From the NCBI GenBank assembly GCA_949710005.1, contig OX453281.1, forward strand, positions 24,105,362 through 24,169,361: a DNA stretch of 64,000 nt. Reading direction: 5' to 3'. The DNA comes from Ricordea florida. Lineage: Eukaryota; Cnidaria; Anthozoa; Corallimorpharia; Ricordeidae. Below, one piece after another: positions 45,601 to 54,019 of the stretch (position 1 is the stretch's first letter; every line of letters begins with the position of its first letter). The notes beneath the pieces were generated by a model, which was not told where the DNA came from, searched no databases, and worked only from the letters and a program-made list of their open reading frames with translations. Made by a program: the position numbers and the translations under genes.

Positions 45601-47279
45601 TATTTTTCTTAAGCTTTCAGATTAATGTGCTGATTTTGACTTTTTTACTTCAAGATACATAGAACATAATCATTTATTAATACATCATCATACACCATGT
45701 CAAATAATTATAAATGCCACAATTATGCAGATACCGGTGATTATTTCTTCTGAAGCATAATTAAAACCGTTTAAATGTACAGTCTTTGCAATAAGGATTA
45801 CAGTGTGACTACTCGAACCAAGGTCACCCAAACAAATCTTCATACAAATTATCCAATTGTGATCAAGTATCTAAACAATAGAATCTCTATAAATGTTTTG
45901 TATTTAATTTACTTAAAATGCAAACAATGTGCTTTGCAATTATACAAAACATATAGAAACGCATCACAAATCTGTTGTTCAGCGTCAAAAACACTTTCAA
46001 AATTTGTTTGAAAATTTATTTGGTTGGCCTTGGTTTGAGAAGTTGCACTGCAAAGTGTACTGATTGTTTTTGACAAGAGTAAATAATTTTCAATAGTGGT
46101 TTTCCATATTGAAAAAAGATGTGTGTGTGTGTGTTTTTCTCAGTTTCCCTACTGAGTCACAAATACGTTAACTTGCTCATCTAGATGAAAACAGGCCCAT
46201 TTGCAGAGCATTCCAACATTTTGTGGGGAATAAGTTCTGTGCCACATTGGTCAAAAGTTAACTCAGGCCTAATAAAAATGTACAAAGCAGAGGTATGTAC
46301 CATGTGAAACAAAATTATGGGAAATTATTAAACCAACAATACCACTCCTTTTTATTCCTGAATAAGAAATACTGTGCAATGTATATGTACCAGTCAGGTT
46401 GGATTCTCACAATATCAGTGCAGCATCCAGAAAGCAAAGAAAGGAAAATAACAAAACCGCATCCATGTCTTGAAAATACTACGTTTACCTGTAAAAATAT
46501 ATGCTACTTGGTACTACGTTTACTTATAAGAAATGTATGCTTCTTGGTTTGTAACTAAAAGAAAATGTAACTTGTTGAGATCTTAAGCCTGGGGAGGATA
46601 TTCTGAGAAATTTAGGTGGAGGGTTTTTTTGCAGCATCTTTCTTTAAACCCTTATCTTATGTCACAGCAAAACAGGAATTTTTTTCATGTTTATTTTAGC
46701 CTGAAACCAAAATTCCATACTTTCCTACAAGCCTGCATGATCCTTACCCAGGAAATGGTTGTCATTTGCATAGATGCATTTGACAATTCTCACAAACTAA
46801 GCTGACTCCAAAACTGCTAGGAAACATACCCAGTTCCAGAAGCTGGGTCACCAATGTACAAAATGCCACCTTATTTCAGAATGAGGTGGCTCAAATTTGA
46901 GCACATCCTTTAGACTGCTACAGATACCTACAATTGGAAAATGCAATCCATTACAATCTTGCTATATATTTTGGCACAGACAGCAATAATTAGTTGAAGT
47001 CTACTAAATTGCTCTGCAGTTTTCTAGCAAAGCTTGATAAATGTTATTGACTTCCCATTAGTCCTGCATAATTACTTTAAGCTTTCCAAATGTGGCTAGA
47101 GCCATTGACAAATTGCTTTAATTAGTAAGCTATCTTTTAGTTAACTGTTCATTAGCAGTCATGACTAGATTTATTCTATTTTCCTTCAGGTCTTATCCAA
47201 GTTTCCTGTTATACAACATTTTGTTTTTGGAACATTGATGTCTATACAAGAAGCAGAAAAGTTTAAGAAACCTTTGTGA
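30661..47279 (+). CDS. PTPA: Serine/threonine phosphatase 2A activator (PTPA)
   Basis: Peptidyl-prolyl isomerase-type activator of PP2A, which loads metal ions and reactivates the catalytic subunit in cytosol and nucleus. Exons: 30661-30679, 30778-30875, 31754-31840, 41268-41393, 41704-41782, 41967-42005, 42204-42303, 43022-43146, 43730-43830, 46185-46292, 47190-47279. Phases agree throughout and give 323 aa, the size of the common human isoform. The sequence follows human PTPA end to end: [18 protein letters not shown], the hallmark RIDYGTGHE (residues 144-152), [33 protein letters not shown] and [11 protein letters not shown]. The start is the ATGGCGGC at 30661, whose exon is only 19 nt. 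The exon at 43022 uses the acceptor ending GGAAG rather than the later GCAG at 43031, because this restores the conserved Tyr-Leu pair. Intron 3 is 9.4 kb because of a BEL/Pao insertion in the same orientation. Confidence 0.97.
31502..31636. repeat. Foldback in PTPA intron 2
   Basis: AACTACAGAATACAGGGC is mirrored by GCCCTGTATTCTGTAGTT. The loop is unique sequence. No target duplication was seen. The element ends about 118 bp before the exon at 31754. Confidence 0.65.
32391..32458 (+). repeat. Left half of a foldback element split by the BEL/Pao insertion
   Basis: TATGTTGTAGTTCAGTTTTT and the following CTTGGGTCAAATTTTATTTTC are the inverted complement of 40735-40799. The two halves abut the LTR element, one on each side, so they were joined before the insertion. 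Confidence 0.8.
32454..32458 (+). repeat. Target site duplication of the BEL/Pao element (left)
   Basis: ATGTG immediately before the 5' LTR is repeated at 40730-40734 immediately after the 3' LTR. Five bp is the duplication size known for BEL/Pao elements. Confidence 0.88.
32459..33351 (+). repeat. 5' LTR
   Basis: 893 bp starting TGTTGGACTC and ending GGGTTACA. It has a TATA-like CTATAAAAG at 32664-32672 and AATAAA at 33236-33241. The 99-codon frame inside the LTR occurs in both LTRs and is not a recognised protein. Confidence 0.95.
33620..34228 (+). CDS. BEL/Pao Gag-like N-terminal frame, ending in an in-frame stop
   Basis: 202 codons starting at the first ATG of a long frame 269 bp after the 5' LTR. 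The product is charged and helical, with a Ser/Arg-rich stretch and an Ala/Arg/Lys-rich helix near its end, and reads like the coiled-coil N-terminus of BEL/Pao polyproteins. It ends at TAG 34226-34228. The codons after this stop continue in the same phase, in the same Glu/Lys/Gln-rich helical style, into the long frame below. The stop is therefore either a readthrough site or a nonsense change of a CAG codon. Confidence 0.8.
   Translation: MQSRASASQENYAELSTGARSKQPNSMLDWESIRLESIARLKKARGSAKGILTRKINQINELMSDQNNGSLVQEKASELEEAMKGFQRAHENYHNELKNDSEIQESIEYYDLTLGQFSKFQQRIDIWSAEIEARNLMISLELAPEDSVSNTGSGSPSRVSQRSNASSRSSVRSAASARARAAAKKAILEAEVAALKKMNELQ
34415..39691 (+). CDS. BEL/Pao Gag-Pol polyprotein (protease, RT, RNase H, integrase)
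   Basis: 1758 codons from the first in-frame ATG after the stop at 34226; the frame is open from 34229. Approximate modules: Gag-like DUF1759 from residue 110; CCHC knuckle C363-x2-C-x4-H-x4-C376; aspartic protease D471-P-G-S; reverse transcriptase with YVDD at 883-886; RNase H with its first Asp at 1063; integrase zinc site H1390 to C1425/C1428; integrase core D1461, D1523, E1573; and a C-terminal DUF5641-type domain with RRRWRQVQ. All catalytic residues expected of the family are present and no frameshift was seen. It would copy the element through reverse transcription and insertion. Activity now depends on whether the upstream stop is tolerated. Confidence 0.95.
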   Translation: MEPVLEEYREARENLAAIFPKTEFPTTEMRLSEQRSQPKTAPIRNRALDPSIPEWNPYNCKQPIDNVNRDNHELLNKVIETQDRQSHVFQQLLRQQQESIMTLTLPQPDVPVFNGDPIDYNDFVRAFENLIERKTSSANARLYYLVQYTAGEVQQLMRSCLPMRGDEGYREARRLLLERYGQPFRIATAYVDRVTKGSPIKAEDGPALQKFSVLLTSCSNALAEVGYLNKLENPEGLRKIIDRLPYGLRLKWRDAVDTIAQRENRDVTLKDVADFVAGKARAANHPIFGQITETRNGLNQGKLKQKARSYATQGKQLSSGAPNAIKVGKCPCCENQHRLSQCDKFRKMSVDDRMKFIRMRKLCINCFSFGHFVRDCPKASFCRVQGCSSKHSSFLHPKEPNANPAMPSTKEQETSHAEQVVVADDASSGYVKTSHTLKPSLRSSAVCLPMVPVRVRASGRSNTVLTYAFLDPGSNTTFCTNKLLRELNVKGEPTTISLTTMQGTNERITGSVIALEVLHLNENTRVEIQRVISRPKLPVSTANAATQEEIEAWPHLSSLNLPMINAEVGLLIGCDAPEALQPREVIESKNGGPYATRTILGWVVNGPLHKRRDETHIANFISAETRLNEQFEKFCNLEFNDSSYTTKTAMSKNDHKALEVMETSVRLTNGHYEIALPWKNDPPRLKCNRPQAEKRLQFLKRRLQRDSALLEKYRAFMQALLANNHARKLSQVEVMPSTEGRWYLPHHPVFHPQKPEKVRVVFDCSAKYANTSLNEQLLQGPDLTNTLIGVLIRFREEAVAFMADIEAMFYQVRVPHRDCTYLRFLWWPDGDLSQPAAEYQMLVHLFGGASSPSCANFALKRTAEDQKGEFHPETVKTVKENFYVDDCLKSVATAHTAVRLASDLRKLLEKGGFRLTKWISNSKEVLDSVPESERAASVKTLDFDHAITERALGVQWNVAADTFTFKIITKDKPATRRGILSVVSSVYDPLGFVSPFVLPAKTILQDLCRKGLGWDDEIPSGDLQSWIAWLEDLPKLEQFVIHRCFKQPPGVEFTSYELHHFADASERGYGAVSYLLQTNEHGDVHSSFVMAKSRLAPLKPMTIPRMELSAAVLATRLDRMIRREITLPLGESTFWTDSTCVLSYVENEDKRFQTFVANRVAAILEQSLPTQWRYVDTSSNPADDASRGMTAGSLLESQRWICGPDFLKQPKETWPQRPVGLVTLSPEDSEIKRESRSYASSVGASAEPLTEMFHHFSSWTRLKKSVAWILRCREYLRARSIMRQKGKPMGEQLKFRLTPICVDELNFAEREILKHVQRQNFSGELRSLSTDKRVTVQKSSSIYKLDPVLDCDLIRVGGRLQGAPIDSEAKHPIILPKKHHVVDLIVRYYHEASGHSGIEYTLSLVRERYWIINARLSVRKITNACFSCRKRQAPVMQQKMASLPENRITPCKPPFTFVGVDCFGPFTVRRGRTNPKRYGVLFTCLAVRAIHIEVAHSLDTESFINALRRFVARRGQPEEIRSDNGGNFVRGERELREAVEAWNQMQIHNFLLQRNIKWIFNPPAGSHHGGVWERCIRTVRKIMKALLMEQVLDDEGLSTLMCEAEAIVNGRPITKVSDDPKDRNALTPNHLLLLRGGSVAPPGVFSKEDTYSRRRWRQVQFLSNVFWRRWTREYLPSLQQRQKWNKVHRNLAVDDLVLILDENTPRCSWPLARVIEVYSNAKDGLVRSAKLKTSTAILVRPVDKLVLLEAVSTSMNDE
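39822..39836 (+). promoter_or_regulatory. Probable polypurine tract
   Basis: A purine-rich stretch (TTAAGGGGCCGGAA) lies directly before the 3' LTR, where plus-strand priming is expected in LTR elements. It is interrupted by CC, so the call rests mainly on position. Confidence 0.5.
39837..40729 (+). repeat. 3' LTR
   Basis: 893 bp, the same length and, on reading both copies, the same sequence as the 5' LTR, ending GGGTTACA. It is followed by the target duplication ATGTG. Confidence 0.95.
40735..40799 (+). repeat. Right half of the foldback split by the BEL/Pao insertion
   Basis: GAAACAAAGGAAGAAATAAT, then TTGAACC and AAATTGAACTACAACATA, mirror 32391-32458. The family has further copies at 40846-40977 and 60399-60584. 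Confidence 0.8.
40846..40977. repeat. Foldback of the same family as the split element
   Basis: TTTCCTTGGTTTAAATTTTG and TTTTCCTTTGTTTTT are mirrored by AACAAAGGAAAATAAAATTT and AAACCAAGG. The loop is ATGATAATG-rich. Confidence 0.75.
41071..41242. mobile_element. MITE ending 25 bp before a PTPA exon
   Basis: Ends ACAGGGTTTTCAAAA and TTTTGAAAACCCTGT are perfect inverted repeats. TACCT/ACCT is duplicated at the flanks. The interior is GC-richer than the surroundings. The exon at 41268 follows directly, so the polypyrimidine tract of its acceptor lies right at the element's edge. Confidence 0.75.
42569..42821. repeat. Long near-perfect hairpin in a PTPA intron
   Basis: Arms of about 90 bp share GGGCCTGGGTACTACTCTGT and CGTTGCTCTCGTTTAGTT with their complements, around an 80-bp loop. 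It lies between the exons at 42204 and 43022. Confidence 0.85.
45380..45584. mobile_element. 205-bp MITE in a PTPA intron
   Basis: Ends CCCTTTAACCCCTGAGA and TCTCAGGGAGTAAAGGG, flanked by TAA and TTA. Ends and flanking triplets resemble the 26263-26356 element, suggesting one family with a 3-bp target preference. Confidence 0.7.
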
Positions 47280-49090
47280 TATTTGTGTTGTACATGCAAA
47301 AAATTAGGAACTTCAACTCACCTCCTCTCCATGTTTAAAGGTTGCACACATGTAGATTGGACCAGGTTCAAAAGTGCTGAAAGGGTTGTGTTAATACTGT
47401 AATATTTGAAGGAAAAAAGAAACATGGTCACAACCTAACAAAGTACTGTTCAGAAGCCTTTATTGAAATGTGCACAACGGAAATAAGATAGTGAAGAATC
47501 CATGAACTGTATCAAGTGAGAAAATCATAGTTTAAAATTTTCAAGCCCTACAGGTAAAAACAGACTGTTTGTACTGCACCTTGCTATCTGGCATGTACTC
47601 TCAGAAAAAATGTAAAACAGTTTTCGATAGCATATCCTGGAGTTTGAGATAGCCACTAGTTGTATCCTCCTATGCAGATACTGTTCTTTAAGCTTTGTCA
47701 CATTTTTCACAGTGTGTGGCGAAGCCCAAGGAACGTCTGCACGGGAGGCTACCAGTATATGCTTGAAAACTGAAAGGAGCAAGGGAGACTGGAAGGAGTT
47801 TGTGATAGCAAAGAGGTAAAGAATACTGACGTTTGGAATAGCAATGTTTGCTTAGATGTTTGTGATATTAAAAAAAAAATTAGTAAATACAGCTTAATTA
47901 CTGTTTAAGATATTTTTTTTAAAAAAGTAAGCAAAATTGTAAGTGATAAATAAGCACCATTGAAATTATCTGTCAACCTGAGTTGCCTTGTTATCAGCTG
48001 CACTTCCCACTTAAAATAACAAAATAACTTTACAGTTAAGCTGTTAAAATACTGATAGACTTGTGTCCACCTGGGTTAGCACCTGACAGCAGCTGCATGT
48101 TAGAATAGCAGAACATTATTTAACGACTTAACTGAGGGAGTCAGTTAAAGATCCCAGCCACTTCTTATGGTTCCCAGCCTTTTAAAAATGACATATCCAA
48201 AGGCAAACTGTGCTATATCCAAAGTGTGGTGACTTATAACAACTCTTGCAGGGTGTTCATTAGGCATCGAAGATCGGAGAATTCTCCGGCTACTACGAAG
48301 AATTCTCTGGTGAAGTCTAGATGGCCTGAGCTAGTTTTACATTCAGACATGGAGCACTTTCAATATACTCTCCTGTTACTTTACACGATTCTCCTGATGC
48401 TACAACTCTTATTAAAAACCTTGCTCTAGGAATGGTACATTATTTTTATAGGCACTTACTATAACACAGAGGCACAGTATTTTAACAGTGTCGTGTGATT
48501 TTAAGGAACTTGGAGAAGTTCTACATACAGAGTAACTGTATAACACGTAGTCTTGAGTATCACTTGAATATGGAATCAGTGCATTCAGCCAGACAATTAA
48601 GGGTGTCTTTCTTTGATATGATCTGGATCTGTTATCTGAAATAATTAAGATCACAGCAAATCAAAGAAACCAATGAATCCTTGTCAAGAGTGGATTCATC
48701 TGTTCCTTTCAGGCACTGCAATTCGTCACGGTGTCTTTCTAGATCAGAAATCCAGATCATACCAAAGAAACAAACCTTTGAACACGTGCAATTTGATGAA
48801 GTAACCCAAAGAATTATTGTAAAATTACACTTGGTTATATGAAAATATGTAGTCACCCACCCCTGCCCAATTATTTGAAAAAAAACCCAGCAAGTTATGG
48901 TAATTTACTCAGCTAATCAGCATTGTTGATATTTCTCTTCCCCCACAAAAAAAGAACAAAAACAAAAACTTTTTTTTTAAAAAAATGGGATTTTGTTGTT
49001 GTTTTCAGTCATCTATTTAAATTACCTTAATTGCCTTTTTGTTCTGTTTATTTTTTCTGATAATGTTGTATGACTTTTGCACCTTATTAG

Positions 49091-49225
49091 GGAGGCAGCG
49101 TGGCCGAGCGGTTAGTACGCCGAACTTTTCAATCTGGTCACGTTCCCGGCCAGTACAGGTTCAAAGTCCCGTCCTGACCACTTACTGGCTATGTAATACT
49201 GCAATTCCGACACACACCCCCACCC
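49091..49225 (+). repeat. tRNA-headed SINE (Ser/Leu-like head)
   Basis: GGCAGCGTGGCCGAGCGGTT resembles the 5' part of a type II tRNA (A box TGGCCGAGCGG). GGTTCAAAGTCCC is a B box. The intervening arm and the ends do not pair as a tRNA, and an AT/AC-rich tail follows. Confidence 0.65.
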
Positions 49226-49709
49226 CCTAAAAAATATTATGTTAGTAACGAAAATAATATCAATATTAATACCAGTAATAATAATAATATAATGATAATC
49301 ATAACAAAAATGCAAATAATGATGATATAATAAATGAATACGTAAATTGGGGTTTTGGCTGATAGGATAAACCATTACAAGTTTTTCAAAACCTACCCTC
49401 GCGAGGTTTTGCGGGAGTCGTATTTCTAGTTATTCTTTGAAGGAAAGATGCCGAGAGAATTAAGCAACACGGCTCCAAGTGTACTTTTCAAATTCTTTTT
49501 ATTTGGCGATTTCGTTTGCTTTCCTGCCCAGAGTAACATTTGGATGCTTACACGGGTTTATTGTTATAATCTGTTGAATAGGAGAATTGATAAATGGGTA
49601 GTGAAAATGAATTTTGATCATGTGAAAGTCGTACTTCGAAAATTTAGTTATAAGGAACTTTTTCTATTGAAAAAGGGTAAAACAGCCTATAGATTGGAGC
49701 CTTTGGAAT

Positions 49710-49855
49710 GATTTCCGCACAGGTCCCTACTTCATTATGCATGCTGTAGCCATACTGTTTCATTCTGCAATAACAAGAAATGTTTACATGTGCATTACCC
49801 AAAACAATGCCTCTGCTGCATGCATAATAGGACCGTGCGGAAATCGCGCCAAGTA
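49710..49855. mobile_element. MITE family B, copy 1
   Basis: Ends GATTTCCGCACAGGTCCCTA (then CTTCATTATGCATGC) and GCATGCATAATAGGACCGTG (then CGGAAATC) are inverted. A related copy lies at 56526-56655. Confidence 0.75.
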
Positions 49856-50924
49856 ATTTTCTGTGAACTTGGTAAGATCGCGATCAAAGTTATCTCACGT
49901 GTTTCGCGTGGATGTCATGGAATCGAAGTTCAACATATAGGGGAGTGAATGACATATTTTACCTTTTAGGGAATTCAATGAACCACGCCGTAGCTTCCGT
50001 GAGGAACTGACTCGAATAATTGTCAGCGAAACATCTGCTTGGGCGTGTATTAATTATGTTACAGGGAATACCAGGAAAGTTTTGGGCAATTTACAGGGTC
50101 TTTCAACTCTTTGTTTAGTTAAGTCTAGAACAAGACAATGGAAGAAAAAAAGAATTCCCGCAGTTTTCTCTCGTCTTCAGCCAAATCTGCGGAATAAACC
50201 CCATGCTGGTTATGCATGCCGAAGTCACGCAGAAAAGCCCATGACGTCATTGTTGTAAACAATACCGGGTTGTGACCTTGTAAGGTCTAATTTTAGATGT
50301 ATTATTCTTGACCTTCGTCAAAGTAGAATGAATAAGCAGTTTCATTGCACTTCGTTTTAAAACTGTCAAATCTCACAAACGTAAGCACAAAATTCGATCA
50401 AGAAGCAACGTTTCCATAACAGGCTTTTACTTGGTTGAATATCTGAATTTCCGTATATCAAATTTCCAACATCGTAAAACGAATTTCTAATATATAGAAA
50501 CTTATTTATACTGCTACTTGCCAAGACGCGCTCGACTACAGCATTACGCATATAAAATACATGCATCTGTTCAAAATACAATAGCCATCTTTATAAATTT
50601 ATTCCACCATATAAACGTTCGAAGGTGACTGTACATGGTTAAGCGATTATTACAAAACACGAAATTATCTCTTTCGATCCATAAATTTCGTTTCAGTTCG
50701 AAGCTTTAACAACACACGTATGATTTGCAGTACAAAAAGATCGCTCGCAGAGAAAGCCACGAATAAGATTATTAACGAACACGATTTGTTACGTAAGAAG
50801 ATCCAAGGCATCAAAACATTAGATGCGACAGGCCACGACAGGCGCACTGTTTTTAGCGCACAACCACGCAATTAAAAAACTTAAAAACAGCTCAAAACAC
50901 AGTAAAACTTCCATATATGCAGCA

Positions 50925-51668
50925 CTAGAAAGCTTCCACAATAGTCTGCGGCCAACCCAATGTACAACCAACAGGTTGAACGGTGGGAAGATAATGAAAG
51001 GAGTCTAAGTTTGAACTGATAGAAGAGGCGTTCCGAGGAACACTACAAAGTCCCGTGAAACTGGCGCTGAATACACCAACAAGGCCTGAAACGTCCATAG
51101 GTTCATAATGTTCGCAATCTGTGAGTAAAGCTTCACTATCGCTTTCAACTTTGCGTCGTTTCTGTACCGCGTGGCTATCACAAGGTTCATTTCCATAATG
51201 TGACCCGGACCGTTTGGAACCAGCCGCGGTGGTAAGTTCACTTCTCTTTCCTTTTTCGTGCCCGCTACACTGTTTTCCAATCAAGTCCTTTTTCTTCGCA
51301 CATCCCACAGTTTCCTTTGTTGAGGTTTTGTCACAGCTTAATTCCATTTCCGTGACCTTTTCGTTTGAGTTTACCGCGGAACGCACCGTATGTGCCGCAT
51401 TTCCTGCTTCCATCGGCTCACCCGACACATCCAAAGTCACTTTAGCCTTATCAAAAGGCAACACTTCGTTCTCCACAGAGTCCATATCTATATCAATTTC
51501 CACTTTCGTTCTGTAGGTACAATAGGCCGAGTCCGAAGAAGTTAAAACGCTGTTCAAAACATGGGAAACGAGCAAGTTACGTCGCAAAGCAGAACCGCCA
51601 CGGCGACGACGCGAGTCCGTTATTTTCGACAAAGAAACTTGAATTATCCTTGTTTTTTCGCAATCCAT
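50925..51668 (-). CDS. IER2/IER5-like immediate-early response protein
   Basis: A single uninterrupted frame of 247 codons. The N-terminus (MDCEKTRIIQVSLSKITDSR, then RRGG and LRRNLLVSHVLNS) follows the conserved N-terminal block of IER2, IER5 and IER5L, which reads R-I-x-SL-x-KI...RGG...LxxNLLVSLVL. The C-terminus has the second family block (VSGLVGVFSASFTGLCS, ending in LGW-x2-IVEAF). Between them is a Ser/Lys/Glu-rich linker with a basic nuclear-localisation-like KRRK. IER proteins are small nuclear adaptors, in mammals reported to recruit PP2A to targets such as HSF1, and their genes are intronless and rapidly induced; the intronless structure here fits. Which paralog it equals cannot be decided. 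A neighbouring PTPA gene is suggestive but may be coincidence. Confidence 0.8.
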   Translation of the reverse strand: MDCEKTRIIQVSLSKITDSRRRRGGSALRRNLLVSHVLNSVLTSSDSAYCTYRTKVEIDIDMDSVENEVLPFDKAKVTLDVSGEPMEAGNAAHTVRSAVNSNEKVTEMELSCDKTSTKETVGCAKKKDLIGKQCSGHEKGKRSELTTAAGSKRSGSHYGNEPCDSHAVQKRRKVESDSEALLTDCEHYEPMDVSGLVGVFSASFTGLCSVPRNASSISSNLDSFHYLPTVQPVGCTLGWPQTIVEAF

Positions 51669-51740
51669 TGTTGTGTCGTAGGCTTAAGAGATACAGCAAA
51701 TGCGTATCTCTGCTTTGAAATGAGAAGCTTCGTGAAGTTG

Positions 51741-51761
51741 CCGGTTATATTTAAATTTTCG
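51741..51761 (-). promoter_or_regulatory. TATA-like element of the IER-like gene
   Basis: On the minus strand AAATTTAAATATAACCGG lies about 75-90 bp upstream of the ATG, a reasonable place for a TATA box of an inducible gene. Confidence 0.45.
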
Positions 51762-51859
51762 AGCGTCGAAACTTCACCCCGACACACTCGAATGGAGTTT
51801 CGTGAATGAATAGACGTTGATGGGCGACACGACTATGAAATCAAGATCATTCGGCCGCG

Positions 51860-51980
51860 TCAACCAATCAGCTATCAGTTACGTCATAGTCCACAGATAT
51901 AAGAATCAACGTGTCGAACTGCCACAGCCAATGAGATCGCGCAAAATTGAGGCCAGTGCCGTGTTGGTACTATATTTAGG
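51860..51980 (-). promoter_or_regulatory. Putative upstream control region of the IER-like gene
   Basis: Contains two CCAAT words (about 51862 and 51926), a CRE-like TACGTCA (about 51881) and CTATATTTAG at 51970-51979, which fits the MEF2 consensus YTA(A/T)4TAR. CREB and MADS-box sites are typical of immediate-early genes. Function is inferred from motif and position only. Confidence 0.4.
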
Positions 51981-53238
51981 AATGTTTTGTTTCGTTGCTA
52001 TGGGCGAGGCTCTTTTGGCGGGAGATTCTATTCGATGAATATTTATGTCATTCAACCGGAAGGTGCTGGAAATGTTGACTGCGTGGAAGCGTCAACGTAA
52101 AGACACCGACAATGTTTCGACCAAAATTCCCTCAGTTCACTTGCGATTATTTCTTTGCCTTCTGACCTGGGAAGTTAGCGATTTCTTTTTGTAACCTCAA
52201 AGAAACAGTAATCTCAAATACCCTTAAAACTACCCTAAAAAGCAAGAAAAGGGGAATTTGCTGTTCCGACGTTCAATAGTGAAGTTGTGACGTCATGTTT
52301 TCTTTTCTTTGAGTTCAGACACGTCTGTGCTTGACTCCTGCCTTGTCGCACGTCAAAAAAATTCTGTATCGTCCTTGTGACTTCAATTGTTGACCGGATA
52401 TAAACAAAAACAACCTCGTTCAGTATGTGAATTTCAGAAATCATGTAACAAAACAAAAAACTATTTTAAAGATCATCAGAACATATTAGGGGGAGTCGCA
52501 CGTAGGCGAATACAGGCCAGGAAACGGGTCGTTTTTGCTTTCGTTTTCGACCGTGGTCAATTTACATTATCAGCTGATCGTTAACAACAAACCTAATGTA
52601 TTATTCCCAGCTTGTCTATTTTCACATCGCAAATTAGGATCGCGATACCCAAAATTTCAGTGATAGTTCGACAAAAATCCCGGGTTAGGAAGATGCTCCC
52701 AGATTCGTTAGAGGTTCACGCCATCGGGGTTTTTCTATGAGTTATCATGAACGGATGGAAGAAAAATTATGCTTAAAGCAGGGGATCTCTTTTTTTCGAA
52801 CTCTGGTTTTTATTGAAAAAGCTATATAAATTATCGTTATGATAGAAATTGATTCTGTATTTTTTTTTTCCACTATTTTTAATAGACGGTAGTTTTTCGC
52901 TGCGAAGACCTGAGTCAGTTGTACATTCATTACTCCGAGTGCAGGTCGAAAACAAGGTAACTTAAGTTGTAAAAAAAGTATTTTATTCGTCAACTTTTTG
53001 CTGGGTTTTGGTACCGGAGGAAGAGGAAAAGACTGGTTAAAAAGACGATGCATGTCCTTGAGGGTGGATGCCAGTTTCAATCGGACTCTCATACCGAGTT
53101 AACTGAAACATTTTATAAACGACAAGACAGTTAATTTAGAACGGGGTTGCTGAGGGGCAAGAAATCAACTGAGTTTGTGATTTGAAATTCAGATCATCTC
53201 TTGCACTGCTGTGCAAAACATGAATTGTTGATCACTAA

Positions 53239-53539
53239 GGTACGGAGCATTAGAAAAGTGATGGGGGGGGGGGGGCGGTGGGGAATTTTCAGCTTGCACG
53301 AATTTTTTTTTTCGCTCACTGCTTGTGCAGGAATTTTTTTTCAGGTGAACCCCTCTGCACGAATTTTTTTACTACATGTGAAAAAGTCAGAATTGGACCT
53401 TCCTTCCGCATGAATTTTTTTTTAACCTTCTTCTTTGCATGAATTTTTTTTTTTTTTTGGCATTTTCCCTTGCATGAATTTTTTTTTTTGTTTTTTTTCC
53501 CCACCCCACCACCCCCCATCACTTCTAATGGTCCGTCCC
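53239..53539 (-). mobile_element. Harbinger-like MITE family A, copy 4
   Basis: Terminal repeats match the family, although the left one has diverged (GGTACGGAGCATTAG). They are flanked by TAA at 53236-53238 and 53540-53542. Orientation is as in copy 2. Confidence 0.85.
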
Positions 53540-53867
53540 TAAACGCCTGGCGGCTGAATAGTTTAACCACAGCTGGCTGCATATGCCGCAGATAACAAAA
53601 AATAGCGCACAGCAGCTGCCTAACCGCGGAAGCACCTGGGACATTTCCAGATGACTTTTTTTTCCTGAGCGCTAGCGCCACTTACAGATTATGGTGTCAT
53701 ACAGCTCATTTCATAAGAAATTCGTTTTTTTTTTCTGAATTTTGTACGAGTAAAACAGTACACGAGGTTAACGTTAAGCTTACCAACGTTTTTCTCAAAG
53801 CTCGTTTCACGCGCGTTCCAAGAACGCGCACTTGTTAGTTATCAGTTTAGCCAAGTTATTATTATTT

Positions 53868-54019
53868 TGTATGTATGTATGTTAATTAGACCCACTAGCC
53901 TCATTTTGGAACAAAAATTCTATTAAATTTTGCACATCCTAGCGAGGCCAGTAAGGCTCATTACCATGAAAACAAAATAATTTTTTGTTTGGGCGCCATT
54001 ATGAAAGAGGCCTATAACT
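53868..54019 (+). repeat. Dispersed repeat shared with 58835-58988
   Basis: Shared words include GTATGTATGTTAATT, AAATTTTGCACATCCTAGC, CAGTAAGGCTCATTAC and CATGAAAACAAAA, then ATGAAAGAGG. The two copies differ by about 15-20%, so this is an older repeat. Confidence 0.75.

Larger units (their letters stand above)
47280..50924. other. Intergenic region between PTPA and the IER-like gene
   Basis: AT-rich with no convincing gene. It holds a hairpin at 48604-48772 (TTTCTTTGATATGATCTGGA mirrored), a tRNA-headed SINE at 49091 and a MITE at 49710. An 87-codon plus-strand frame at 49448-49711 runs into that MITE and is unsupported. The last 330 bp contain the presumed 3' UTR of the minus-strand gene, with AATAAA on the minus strand at 50598-50603. 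PTPA and the IER-like gene are convergent. Confidence 0.7.

Noticed and set aside
49448..49711. An 87-codon plus frame with a neat start
   Set aside because: No recognisable domain; it overlaps the start of a MITE and has no splice or expression support.
52745..53092. A 115-codon minus frame between the IER-like gene and MED22
   Set aside because: Basic, low-information composition, no family recognised and no convincing exon borders.
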